The notes under the pieces: generated by a model
The model's database searches: none
What the model was told of the DNA's origin: nothing
What the model saw: the letters and a program-made list of their open reading frames with translations, nothing else
Made by a program: the position numbers and the translations under genes
NCBI GenBank assembly: GCA_964583165.1
Contig: CAZOVK010000015.1
Location: forward strand, 1 to 38,020
DNA length: 38,020 bases
Reading direction: 5' to 3'
From: CAZOVK01 sp964583165
Lineage (GTDB): Bacteria; Bacillota; Clostridia; Lachnospirales; WRAX01
Shown: one piece after another, positions 15,344 through 23,207 of the stretch
Layout of the letters: the number at the start of each line of letters is the position of its first letter
How positions within the stretch are numbered: position 1 is the first letter of the stretch

Positions 15344-16293
15344 GCGAATCAAGCTTTTTAGAAATTGTTGACTTAAAGAAATATTTTTCGACACCGGCGG
15401 GGAATCTCCATGCCGTTGACGGGATTAACTTCTCGATTAAAAAGGGTACGACACTAGGCGTTGTGGGCGAGTCGGGCTGCGGTAAGTCTACGCTCGGGCG
15501 CGTGATTCTGAGGCTTTTGGAAGCCACGGAAGGCAAGATTATCTTTGAGGGTCGTAACATTTTAGAATGTTCGCGGCAAGAAATGCGGGCGTTGCGTCAG
15601 AAGATGCAGATAATCTTTCAAGACCCATACGCGAGTCTGAACCCGCGTATGACGGTACTAGATACAATTGGGCACCCGCTTAAAATCAACGGCGTTTGTA
15701 AGACGCGAGACGAATTGGATGACAGGGTAGCCAAGCTTATGGATACTGTGGGTTTGGCACGGCGGCTTGCGTATTCTTACCCGCATGAGCTGGACGGTGG
15801 GCGCAGACAGCGTATCGGCATTGCGCGGGCGTTGTCGCTTGACCCGACATTTGTTGTCTGTGACGAACCCGTGTCGGCCCTCGACGTGTCGATTCAAGCC
15901 CAGATTCTGAACCTGATGATGGACTTGCAGGAGGAACGCGGGCTTACATATATGTTTATTACGCATAACCTGTCGGTTGTTAAGCACATTTCAAATGAGA
16001 TTGCGGTAATGTATCTGGGGCAATGTGTGGAGAAGGCGACCAGCAGCGAGCTGTTCAAGAATCCGCTTCATCCGTATACGCGCGCGCTTCTCGACGCGAT
16101 ACCGACGCCTGTTTTGAAGGAAGAGGGGCACAAACGTAAGACGATACACGGTGAAATCACTTCGCCGATTAACCCGCCCGCGGGTTGCCGTTTCGCGGCG
16201 CGTTGCCCGCATGTGAAGCCCGAATGCTCCGAGCATGTGATACCGTTCAAAGAGGTTGAACAAGACCATTTCGTACAATGTGTCTTGTACTGA
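15340..16293 (+). CDS. dppF: Peptide ABC transporter ATPase, DppF/OppF-like
   Basis: This 317-residue ATPase has Walker A GESGCGKST (43-51), IFQDPYASLNPRMTV, Walker B FVVCDEP and the MFITHN switch. Its signature loop reads LDGGRRQR (151-158), not the usual LSGGQRQR: Ser to Asp and Gln to Arg. I recall this form as frequent in clostridial OppF-like proteins, and it suggests that one of the two composite ATP sites is degenerate. The C-terminal extension has PPAGCRFAARCP and further Cys. It starts within the stop of dppD (translation coupling). Confidence 0.9.
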   Translation: MSESSFLEIVDLKKYFSTPAGNLHAVDGINFSIKKGTTLGVVGESGCGKSTLGRVILRLLEATEGKIIFEGRNILECSRQEMRALRQKMQIIFQDPYASLNPRMTVLDTIGHPLKINGVCKTRDELDDRVAKLMDTVGLARRLAYSYPHELDGGRRQRIGIARALSLDPTFVVCDEPVSALDVSIQAQILNLMMDLQEERGLTYMFITHNLSVVKHISNEIAVMYLGQCVEKATSSELFKNPLHPYTRALLDAIPTPVLKEEGHKRKTIHGEITSPINPPAGCRFAARCPHVKPECSEHVIPFKEVEQDHFVQCVLY

Positions 16294-16354
16294 TGACCAT
16301 ATTTCGCGTTCAAGATAACGCTTTAATGGTGACATAATTTTTATGGAGGTAAAT

Positions 16355-17938
16355 ATGAAGAAACTGCTTGCTCTCACATTGGCGGCTATTATGCTCGCCC
16401 TCGTAGCTTGCGCACCGCAAAGCAGCAATACACCCAGCAGTCAACCCAGCAACCAACCCAGCAACGCGCCGTCAAATGCACCGTCACAGAGTGCCCCCGC
16501 CCCCTCACAGGCAACGGCCCCCACAAAAGACACCGTTACAATGGCTGTCTATTCTGACTTCAAGACTTTTGACCCCATGAACAGCGGTATGACGCTGGAT
16601 AAGGTTGTTTATCAGAACGTGTTTGATACGCTGTTGAACCTCTATGAAGGTGAGTATGAAAAGACACTCGTTTCGGATTATTCCGTGTCGGAAGACGGTC
16701 TGGTTTATACTTTTAACCTGAAGGCGGGCGTGAAATTCCACAACGGCGAAACGCTTAAAGCTTCTGACGTGGCTTTCTCGCTTGAAAGGGCCAAGGTATC
16801 GACTTCTCACGCGACAAGCACGAAGCCCATCAGCAAGATTGACACACCGGACGATTCAACAGTTGTTGTGACGCTCAATAAGCCCTATGTGCCGTTTTTG
16901 ATGGCTGTTGCGGCTTCCGTACCTATGATGAACGAGAAGGCTGTCAGTGACGCGGGTGAAAACGTCGGCGTTACGCCAATCGGCACTGGCCCGTATAAGT
17001 TCGTGAAGTTTGACCCGGGTCAACAGGTTGTGCTTGAAGCGTTTGAGGAATGCACAACAAATACCGCAAAGATTAAAAACGCCGTTTTCAAGGTAATTAT
17101 CGACCCGTCGTCGGCTCTTGTGGCGACAGAAACAGGTGAAATCGACCTTACTTACAACATCCCGCCGATAGCCGTTACACAGATTCAATCTAACCCAAAA
17201 CTCGGTTATATCGGCATACCGACTCTCGGCAGTTGCTACATGGTTTATAACCTCGAAAAAGCTCCGTTTAATGACGTTAACTTCCGTCTTGCGCTGAACT
17301 ATGCGATTGACCCGCAAGAAATTATTGACGTAGCTGTAGACGGTATGGCAGAACCCTCGAATGGTATCTGGGATAGCCGTTACGCCGGTTATTCGCCCGA
17401 ATATAACCCACTTGGTTATAATGAAGAGAAGGCGAAGGAATATTTGGCGAAATCGGGCTATAACGGCGAAGAAATTTTCTTCCGCGCCGGTTATGAGAAC
17501 TACAAAAAGATTGGTCTTGTCGTACAGGAACAGCTCAGAAAAATCGGCGTAAACATGAGGGTTGAGCAGATGGAAGCCAACGCTTGGGTATCCGATATGA
17601 AGAGTGGCAATTATGACATCTCGTTCGTTGGTATGACTTATGACCTCGATGTAGACTATTGGGAGAACGTGTTCGGTTCGGGCGCTATTGATGCGTATAA
17701 CTTCTCGCGTCTGAATCGCCCCGAAGTAGACAAGGCTTTCGCAGACGGCAAATCGATTCTTGACCCCGCCGCCCGTGCCGCGAACTACTCGGTCATTCAA
17801 AAGGTTCTCTATGAAGAGGCCGTTGTAGTACCCGTTTATTTCAAGACCAGCCCTTGCGCATATAACGCCGACCTCAAAATCAACCGCGTTTATCCGCTTG
17901 GCTTCGCTAAGGTTTGTGACCTTGAATGGACGAAATAG
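16355..17938 (+). CDS. dppA: Peptide-binding lipoprotein (SBP family 5), DppA/OppA-like
   Basis: This 527-residue lipoprotein has a signal peptide ending in the lipobox ALVAC (Cys19), followed by a linker of about 30 residues rich in Ser, Gln, Pro and Asn that tethers the domain at the cell surface. The solute-binding family 5 domain follows, with TVTMAVYSDFKTFDPMNSG, YTFNLKAGVKFHNGETLKAS and the NFRLALNYAID segment. It captures peptides and delivers them to the B/C channel; ligand specificity is not readable. ATG 16355 is chosen because GGAGG (16345-16349) is six bases ahead and the signal peptide begins MKKLL. It is followed by a strong hairpin before dppB. Confidence 0.92.
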   Translation: MKKLLALTLAAIMLALVACAPQSSNTPSSQPSNQPSNAPSNAPSQSAPAPSQATAPTKDTVTMAVYSDFKTFDPMNSGMTLDKVVYQNVFDTLLNLYEGEYEKTLVSDYSVSEDGLVYTFNLKAGVKFHNGETLKASDVAFSLERAKVSTSHATSTKPISKIDTPDDSTVVVTLNKPYVPFLMAVAASVPMMNEKAVSDAGENVGVTPIGTGPYKFVKFDPGQQVVLEAFEECTTNTAKIKNAVFKVIIDPSSALVATETGEIDLTYNIPPIAVTQIQSNPKLGYIGIPTLGSCYMVYNLEKAPFNDVNFRLALNYAIDPQEIIDVAVDGMAEPSNGIWDSRYAGYSPEYNPLGYNEEKAKEYLAKSGYNGEEIFFRAGYENYKKIGLVVQEQLRKIGVNMRVEQMEANAWVSDMKSGNYDISFVGMTYDLDVDYWENVFGSGAIDAYNFSRLNRPEVDKAFADGKSILDPAARAANYSVIQKVLYEEAVVVPVYFKTSPCAYNADLKINRVYPLGFAKVCDLEWTK

Positions 17939-17949
17939 TTTTATTTTTG

Positions 17950-17975
17950 GGCGGGGAGAACCTCCCCGCCTCTTT
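17950..17975 (+). terminator. Intercistronic hairpin (attenuator-like) between dppA and dppB
   Basis: A perfect 9-bp GC-rich stem, GGCGGGGAG (17950-17958) with CTCCCCGCC (17962-17970), has a three-base loop AAC and is followed by TCTTT. The T tract is weak, so partial termination or mRNA 3'-end protection is likely. Either would raise binding-protein output over the permeases. Confidence 0.65.
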
Positions 17976-18001
17976 ACCCTCGGACTTGAAAGGGTTGTAT
18001 T

Positions 18002-18976
18002 ATGGCAAAATATGTGTTAAAAAGGGTACTACTGCTGATACCTGTGCTGTTGGGCGTTTCGTTTATCGTATTTACGATAATGTCTATGACACCGGGCGAC
18101 CCAGCGACGACAATGCTTGGGCCGGGCGCCACCAAAGAGGATATTCAGCGCGTTAACGAAGAACTCGGGTATTATGACCCGTTTGTCGTGCGTTATGCGA
18201 ACTATGTTTTACATGCCGTTCAGGGTGACTTCGGCAAGTCTTACAGAACGAATCAACCCGTTTTCGGTGAGATTTTTTCGCGCTTTCCAACGACATTAAA
18301 GCTGGCTGTCGGCGCAATTTGTATTGCCGTTGTTATCGGCATACCGATTGGGATTTTGTCGGCCGTTAAGCAATATTCGGCGTTCGATATTGTCAGCACG
18401 GTTGTTGCGATGTTCCTTGCGTCTGTACCACAATTTTGGCTTGGGCTTATGGCGATGTTGTTGTTTTCGCTGTATCTCGGGTGGTTGCCATCATTTGGTA
18501 TCGACTCGTGGAAGCATTTCATCATGCCGACGTTCACGCTTTCATTACCGTGTGCGGCTTCGATTGTGCGTCTGACGCGTTCGGCCATGTTAGAGATTAT
18601 CCGCCAAGATTATATTAGGACGGCACGCGCCAAAGGTGCCCCCGAAAGCATGATTATTTGGAAGCACTCGCTTAGGAACGCTCTTATGCCGATAGTTACT
18701 GTTGTAGGTATTAATTTTGGTTATCTGCTCGGTGGCGCGGTTCTCGTCGAATCGATATTCGGCATACCCGGTGTCGGCACGCTGACGATTAACTCGATAA
18801 GAATGAAAGACATACCGCAAACCACGGCATCTGTTATGTTTCTGGCGCTGATTTATATCGTAATGATGCTGATTGTTGATGTACTCTATGCGTATATCGA
18901 CCCCAAAATCAAGTCAAAATACTCAAAAGCTAAGAAGGTGAGCGCAAATGCAAAGCAGCCGCAACCGTCCGTTTGA
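18002..18976 (+). CDS. dppB: Peptide ABC transporter permease, DppB-like
   Basis: This 324-residue permease has the typical DppB/OppB N-terminus (LKRVLLLIPVLLGVSFIVFTI), the MTPGDPA motif after the first helix, five further membrane helices and the EAA-type loop DYIRTARAKGAPESMIIWKHSLRNALMP (split here as DYIRTARAKG and LRNALMP). It forms the channel with DppC. AAAGGG precedes ATG 18002. The last 28 bases overlap dppC. Confidence 0.92.
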   Translation: MAKYVLKRVLLLIPVLLGVSFIVFTIMSMTPGDPATTMLGPGATKEDIQRVNEELGYYDPFVVRYANYVLHAVQGDFGKSYRTNQPVFGEIFSRFPTTLKLAVGAICIAVVIGIPIGILSAVKQYSAFDIVSTVVAMFLASVPQFWLGLMAMLLFSLYLGWLPSFGIDSWKHFIMPTFTLSLPCAASIVRLTRSAMLEIIRQDYIRTARAKGAPESMIIWKHSLRNALMPIVTVVGINFGYLLGGAVLVESIFGIPGVGTLTINSIRMKDIPQTTASVMFLALIYIVMMLIVDVLYAYIDPKIKSKYSKAKKVSANAKQPQPSV

Positions 18977-19832
18977 TTCAAAGAAGAAGAGCGGTTTTGC
19001 CGAGATTTGGCGCCGCTATAAAAAGAGTAAAACAGCCGTTTTTGGGCTTGCCGTGCTCGCGGTCATCTTGTTTTTGGCGTTATCAGCCAATTTCTTTCTT
19101 GACTATGAGGGGCAAGCTATAACACAGAACAACAAAAACAGGCTCGCGGCTCCTACCGCTCAACATTGGTTCGGTACTGACGAATATGGGCGCGACACGT
19201 TCACGCGCGTCATATTCGGCGCGAGAAACTCCCTGTTTTTAGCGTTCACGGCGACAGCCATCAGCCTTACAGTAGCGTGTTTTATCGGCTCTGTCGTAGC
19301 GTTTTACGGCGGAATGTTAGATAATGTGGTCATGCGAATCTTGGATATGTTCATGGGTATACCGCTGATTCTGCTTGCTATCGCTGTTTCGGCGGCGCTT
19401 GGCCCCGGTATGAGAAATCTGATTTTGGCGATAACCGTTGCTCAAGTGCCGAACTTTACGCGTATTGTGCGTTCGGTTATACTGAGTATTGTTGGTCAGG
19501 AGTATATAGAGGCGGCGCGTTCTTACGGTTCATCTGATATGAACATAATCGTCAAACAGATTCTGCCTAATGCCATTGGTCTGATTATTGTTCAGGCCAC
19601 AATGTCTATTTCTACAATGATTTTAACAATCGCGGCGTTAAGTTATATCGGCATGGGTATGCAACCCCCCGCGCCCGAACTCGGGGCGATGTTGAACGAC
19701 GGCAAGGAGTTTATGAGGTATTCGCCGTTTCTCGTTGTGTTCCCGGGGCTTACTATTGCGATAACCGCGCTGTCGCTGAATTTAATGGGCGACGGGTTGC
19801 GTGACGCGCTTGACCCGCGCTTGAAAAATTAA
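18948..19832 (+). CDS. dppC: Peptide ABC transporter permease, DppC-like
   Basis: This 294-residue permease has a cytoplasmic N-terminal segment (IWRRYKKSKTAVFGLAVLAV), the HWFGTDEYGRDTFTRVIFGAR motif typical of DppC/OppC, six hydrophobic segments and the EAA loop EYIEAARSYGSSDMNIIVKQ followed by LPN. It ends DGLRDALDPRLKN, the family ending. ATG 18948 lies six bases after AAGGTGA inside the end of dppB. Its stop is only 16 bases from the start of the selenoprotein gene. Confidence 0.92.
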   Translation: MQSSRNRPFDSKKKSGFAEIWRRYKKSKTAVFGLAVLAVILFLALSANFFLDYEGQAITQNNKNRLAAPTAQHWFGTDEYGRDTFTRVIFGARNSLFLAFTATAISLTVACFIGSVVAFYGGMLDNVVMRILDMFMGIPLILLAIAVSAALGPGMRNLILAITVAQVPNFTRIVRSVILSIVGQEYIEAARSYGSSDMNIIVKQILPNAIGLIIVQATMSISTMILTIAALSYIGMGMQPPAPELGAMLNDGKEFMRYSPFLVVFPGLTIAITALSLNLMGDGLRDALDPRLKN

Positions 19833-19848
19833 ATACAAAGGAGAAATC

Positions 19849-20118
19849 ATGAAGAAGATTATTATCTACGGAAGCAAGCTCTGAGCGCCGTGTGCTAAAG
19901 TGAAAGAGGTTCTTTCCAACGCCGGTATCAAATATGCTTATTGTGACATCACTGAAAGTCTGGTTTTCTTACGCGCTTACCTGCGCCTTCGCGATTTTCA
20001 CCCCGCGTTTGACGCTGTGAAGGAATTACCTTCGCTGGGGATTCCTGTAATTATCGTCAACGACGGTGAAGATGTAATTTTCAATTTTGACGAATCAATG
20101 ATTGACAGATTGCAATAA
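19849..20118 (+). CDS. Glutaredoxin-like selenoprotein (UxxC), with in-frame TGA read as Sec12
   Basis: Translated through TGA 19882-19884 the product is 89 residues. It begins MKKIIIYGSKL-U-APC, so Sec12 takes the first position of the CxxC redox motif and Cys15 the second. A thioredoxin-fold pattern follows: strand KYAYCDIT, a helix with RLRDFHPAFD, and the cis-Pro66 in LGIPVIIVNDG. The length and the RLRD...GIP pattern match small glutaredoxin-related proteins of Clostridia, which normally have Cys there. AAGGAG lies five bases before ATG 19849, and the gene is joined to the dpp operon. A SECIS-like hairpin begins 17 bases after the TGA. It probably reduces disulfides or related bonds in the cytosol. 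A nonsense mutation is the alternative but is less likely, because the stop falls exactly on the catalytic residue and the rest is intact. Confidence 0.85.
19882..19917 (+). promoter_or_regulatory. Sec codon and bacterial SECIS-like element
   Basis: TGA (19882-19884) is followed by a 5-bp stem GAAAG (19902-19906) / CTTTC (19912-19916) with apical loop AGGTT. The loop starts 22 bases after the TGA and has a G at its second position, which fits the general rules for bacterial SECIS elements (upper stem of 4 bp or more, G among the first two loop bases, loop about 16-37 bases from UGA). It would bind SelB to deliver Sec-tRNA. Confidence 0.75.
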
Positions 20119-20161
20119 AAATAAAAGGGCGGTTCCGAAAGGCACCGACCCTTTTATTTTT
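20118..20161. terminator. Bidirectional intrinsic terminator between selenoprotein gene and rho
   Basis: AAAATAAAAGGG (20118-20129) pairs with CCCTTTTATTTT (20149-20160). Inside, GGT/ACC and CC/GG pair around a GAAA tetraloop, with two small mismatches. A-rich and T-rich flanks allow termination in both directions for these convergent units. Confidence 0.88.
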
Positions 20162-20206
20162 GCATAGCAATTAAAGTGTACTATTCTGTGTGATGCAATT
20201 TTATTC

Positions 20207-22093
20207 CTAATTTCTGTCAATAAGTGAAATACTCGTCACAAATTCTGCGTTATTTCGGCTTTTTGAAAGAATTTCCGTGACTTTTTCTGTGACTTCCTGT
20301 GTTGAGACTCGTGATACTGCACGGCGAATGGTGTAAATAGCTTCTAATTCTGATGATGATAGCAGGAGTTCTTCGCGACGCGTACCCGATTTGAAGATGT
20401 CGATAGCCGGGAAGATACGTTTTTCGCTCAAACGGCGGTCAAGAATAAGCTCCATATTACCTGTGCCCTTAAATTCCTCGAAGATTACGTCGTCCATTTT
20501 ACTGCCTGTGTCTACGAGGGCTGTAGCAAGGATTGTCAGTGAGCCGCCACCTTCAATATTACGCGCCGCGCCGAAGAATTTCTTGGGCATATAGAGCGCC
20601 GCGGGGTCAAGACCGCCCGATAACGTGCGTCCGCTTGGCGGTATGGTGAGGTTGTAGGCGCGGGATAGACGCGTTATAGAATCGAGCAGAATTACCAAGT
20701 CCTTGCCCTGTTCGACTAGGCGTTTCGCGCGGTCAAGCACCATTTCAGCCACTTTTTTGTGATGGTCTGGGGTTTCGTCAAATGTGGAATAGACTATTTC
20801 AACATTTTCGCCCATGATTGAACGCTGCATGTCAGTGACTTCTTCGGGGCGCTCGTCAATCAATAATACAATCAAGTGCATTTCTGGGTGATTATCTGTT
20901 ATCGCGTTTGCGATTTTCTTGAGCAAAACGGTTTTGCCGGCTTTCGGCGGTGAAACAATCATGCCGCGCTGACCGCGCCCAATCGGAGCCACAAGGTCGA
21001 TAAGGCGTGTTGACAGCCCTTCGCGCGTGGTTTCAAGGTGTATGCGCTCTTCAGGGAAAATCGGGGTTAAGTCCTCAAAGTTGGGGCGGCGCAAGGCCAC
21101 CTCGGGGTTGTCGCCGTTTACTGACTTTACGTAAAGAATAGCGCCGAATTTTTCGCCCTCTTTAGATACACGTTTCGTGCCCTCAACCATATCGCCTTGT
21201 TTAAGATTAAAACGTCGGATTTGTGACGGCGAGATATAAATATCGTTCGGGCTTTGAACGTAATTGTCACGATGCAAAAAACCATAACCGTCCGGCATAA
21301 TATCAAGAACGCCAGCCACTATAGTGCCCGAATCGAGCTGTTCCATAAGCTGTTGGCGCTGGCTTTTCTGATAAACGGGGCGCATAGGGATTCTGTCATC
21401 GCGCTCAGGTTGAGAGGTTTCGTTATCAGGAGCGGAAATTTCGGGTTTTTCGATGTCAGGGGAAATCATAAGAGAATTGTTTTGAGAGTCACTCTGTGTA
21501 GCGCAGTCGATTGCCACCTCGGTATTTTGTATACTCTGGGTATCATCTGTAATTATGGCGGCTTCTGTTGGGGCTAAAGAAACAACCGGCTCGGTAGTTA
21601 CGGGCGGTATTGCGGCGAATTTAGGCGGTCGCCCAACGCGGCGCGGTTGGTTAACAACCGACACAACTTTTGCATGAGTAATTGTCGATTTTTTTGTGGG
21701 TTCTTCGGGCGTTGTTTCTGATTCTTCTGTTGCGGGAATAGGTTGTGCCTGTTCGGGTTCAGATTCCGAGGTTTGTGGAGCCGGCGTTTGTTCTACTTCC
21801 GAAAGTGTTACTTGGGCAGTATCAGAGGTGTTCGACTTTTCTTCTGTTTGGAGCTGTTGAGCTTGCGCGCGTGCCAGAAGGTCGGCTTTACTGGGGCGAC
21901 CGCGTTTTTTGGGCGGTGGCGTGGGTTCGGCCGATATAACGGGTTTGGGCGGCTCGGGCGGCGTCAAAACGGGGGTTTTGTCGCGAATCATTTGTTTCAG
22001 TTCGGGCTTTCTGAATTTTGTTACACTCTTTAAGCCCAAACTCATTGCCAGCTCTCTGAGCTGTGGCAATGATAAATTGTCCAGTTCGTTCAT
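20207..22093 (-). CDS. rho: Transcription termination factor Rho with long N-terminal insertion
   Basis: This 628-residue hexameric RNA helicase ends transcription of untranslated RNA. Residues 1-40 form a Rho-N/SAP-like domain (LSLPQLRELAMSLGL). Residues about 41-245 are a low-complexity Pro/Thr/Glu-rich insertion with two AT-hook-like motifs, KKRGRPSK (62-69) and RVGRPPK (152-158). The cold-shock-like primary RNA site follows (GVLDIMPDGYGFLHRDNY, 261-278), then the ATPase core with Walker A SPPKAGKT (381-388), Walker B DLVILLDSITRLSRAYN and the FKGTGNMEL motif. E. coli Rho has 419 residues, so the insertion is about 200. The minus-strand ATG has AGGAG upstream. The LysM gene lies upstream in the same direction. 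Confidence 0.96.
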   Translation of the reverse strand: MNELDNLSLPQLRELAMSLGLKSVTKFRKPELKQMIRDKTPVLTPPEPPKPVISAEPTPPPKKRGRPSKADLLARAQAQQLQTEEKSNTSDTAQVTLSEVEQTPAPQTSESEPEQAQPIPATEESETTPEEPTKKSTITHAKVVSVVNQPRRVGRPPKFAAIPPVTTEPVVSLAPTEAAIITDDTQSIQNTEVAIDCATQSDSQNNSLMISPDIEKPEISAPDNETSQPERDDRIPMRPVYQKSQRQQLMEQLDSGTIVAGVLDIMPDGYGFLHRDNYVQSPNDIYISPSQIRRFNLKQGDMVEGTKRVSKEGEKFGAILYVKSVNGDNPEVALRRPNFEDLTPIFPEERIHLETTREGLSTRLIDLVAPIGRGQRGMIVSPPKAGKTVLLKKIANAITDNHPEMHLIVLLIDERPEEVTDMQRSIMGENVEIVYSTFDETPDHHKKVAEMVLDRAKRLVEQGKDLVILLDSITRLSRAYNLTIPPSGRTLSGGLDPAALYMPKKFFGAARNIEGGGSLTILATALVDTGSKMDDVIFEEFKGTGNMELILDRRLSEKRIFPAIDIFKSGTRREELLLSSSELEAIYTIRRAVSRVSTQEVTEKVTEILSKSRNNAEFVTSISLIDRN

Positions 22094-22156
22094 ATTAACT
22101 CCTTATGAAAAAATAATTACAGGCGGTTAAAAATACTGCTTAAAGTTAGGAAAGAC

Positions 22157-22177
22157 GGGGCGGAGGTTTTCCGCCCC
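22157..22177 (-). terminator. GC-rich hairpin between the LysM gene and rho
   Basis: GGGGCGG (22157-22163) pairs with CCGCCCC (22171-22177). On the minus strand it lies just after the LysM gene and before rho, and the following GTCTTTCC is only a weak U tract. It may partly terminate or separate the two transcripts. Confidence 0.5.
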
Positions 22178-22185
22178 TTATTGGC

Positions 22186-22998
22186 TTATGGAATATTGAG
22201 CACGTCACCAACTGTGAGTTTTTCTGTAGTGTAACCGTTTGCGGTCATTATATCCTTGGCACGGTTACCGTCATTGTAGAATTTAATAGCGATTTTCCAG
22301 AAACTGTCGCCTGTTTGAACGACATATGTGCGTGCGCCGGGCGTTGTCGGTGTGGTGGGGGTTTGGGTCGTATCCCCGGGTGTTGTTGGCGTTTGGGGTG
22401 TTGCGGCCGCCAAAGCGTCGTTCAAATCACGTTCAAGTTGGGTGTTCGTGGTTTTGAGAGTATCAATCAATTCGTTAAGCGACTGGATTTCAATTTTCAG
22501 TGAGCTGTTTTCTTCTTGTGCGGTTTTACCCGCTTCAACCTGTAGAGTAAGGGTGCGTAAATCTTCGTTAATCGCGTTGATACGGAAAATCAAGAATGAA
22601 AACACAAGCAGTACCAAAAATGCAACACCGATTATGCCGAATTTGAAGCGGTCAAGCACATCGCGCAACGTGAAATCAGAGTAGACATCGGTTTCTGCCT
22701 CTTCAAACTCTTCGCTGACAGGGCGCTCGGGTGTTTCGATGTGCCTTTCTATACGACCGCGAACAGGGCGCGGTGCTTCTGGCTCGGGGGGTGTGGCCAT
22801 ACGCTTTGAGCGTACATAAGCAGGACTCTTTGTATGGTCACGTGTGCGGCGTGGCGTTTCACGTGTCTTTGAGGTATACTCCGCGAATCTGTCGCTACCC
22901 TCGCTATCATCCTCATCTTCGTCAAACAAAGCGCCTATAGCAACGCGCGACGCTGACTCGTCATAAGCTGTTTCTCTATCCCTTGATTCAGGTTTCAA
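22186..22998 (-). CDS. Membrane-anchored LysM-domain protein
   Basis: This 270-residue protein has a cytosolic N-terminal region of about 115 charged residues, one membrane helix at 118-140 (FKFGIIGVAFLVLLVFSFLI), a coiled coil at about 142-197, a Thr/Pro linker (199-222) and a LysM domain at 223-270 (TYVVQTGDSFWKIAIKFYN). The LysM domain should face the wall and bind peptidoglycan, while the long charged tail lies inside, so it may link envelope and cytoplasm. No catalytic domain is present. The start is TTG 22998 (minus), with AGGGGTGAT upstream. A consensus promoter lies at 23081-23109. Confidence 0.8.
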   Translation of the reverse strand: MKPESRDRETAYDESASRVAIGALFDEDEDDSEGSDRFAEYTSKTRETPRRTRDHTKSPAYVRSKRMATPPEPEAPRPVRGRIERHIETPERPVSEEFEEAETDVYSDFTLRDVLDRFKFGIIGVAFLVLLVFSFLIFRINAINEDLRTLTLQVEAGKTAQEENSSLKIEIQSLNELIDTLKTTNTQLERDLNDALAAATPQTPTTPGDTTQTPTTPTTPGARTYVVQTGDSFWKIAIKFYNDGNRAKDIMTANGYTTEKLTVGDVLNIP

Positions 22999-23080
22999 CC
23001 TATCACCCCTATTTTATATTATTTCGTATGTAAACGCAAAAGTTTTTGCCGACAAACCTTGACAATATTTGCCCATTTAT

Positions 23081-23109
23081 ATTGTAAAGCGATACAGTTT
23101 GATTGTCAA
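23081..23109 (-). promoter_or_regulatory. Sigma-A promoter for the LysM gene (and perhaps rho)
   Basis: On the minus strand TTGACA (23109-23104) and TACAAT (23086-23081) are 17 bases apart, giving a leader of about 75 bases before the LysM start. Confidence 0.7.
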
Positions 23110-23143
23110 GGAAATTCACGGCTTTTACCAAACGAATTTTTTA

Positions 23144-23172
23144 TAGACATGGCGGCTGTATTGGTGTAAAAT
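23144..23172 (+). promoter_or_regulatory. Sigma-A promoter for the ywlC gene cluster
   Basis: TAGACA (23144-23149) and TAAAAT (23167-23172) are separated by 17 bases, 35 bases before the TTG start. Confidence 0.6.
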
Positions 23173-23207
23173 AGAGAAATAGACGTTTAGGTTTTAGGAG
23201 AGTAATT

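Noticed and set aside
16856..17800. Long open frame of 314 codons antisense to dppA.
   Set aside because: It lies opposite a clear SBP gene, lacks a ribosome site and resembles no family; it follows from the codon bias of the sense gene.
19882..19884. TGA as an ordinary stop or frameshift making the glutaredoxin gene a pseudogene.
   Set aside because: It falls exactly on the catalytic residue, the downstream frame is intact to a stop followed at once by a terminator, and a SECIS-like hairpin is at the right distance.
23059..23087. Plus-strand TTGACA with TTGTAA as the promoter of ywlC.
   Set aside because: The -10 is poor and far from the gene; TAGACA-N17-TAAAAT at 23144-23172 is better placed. 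The same segment fits a consensus minus-strand promoter.
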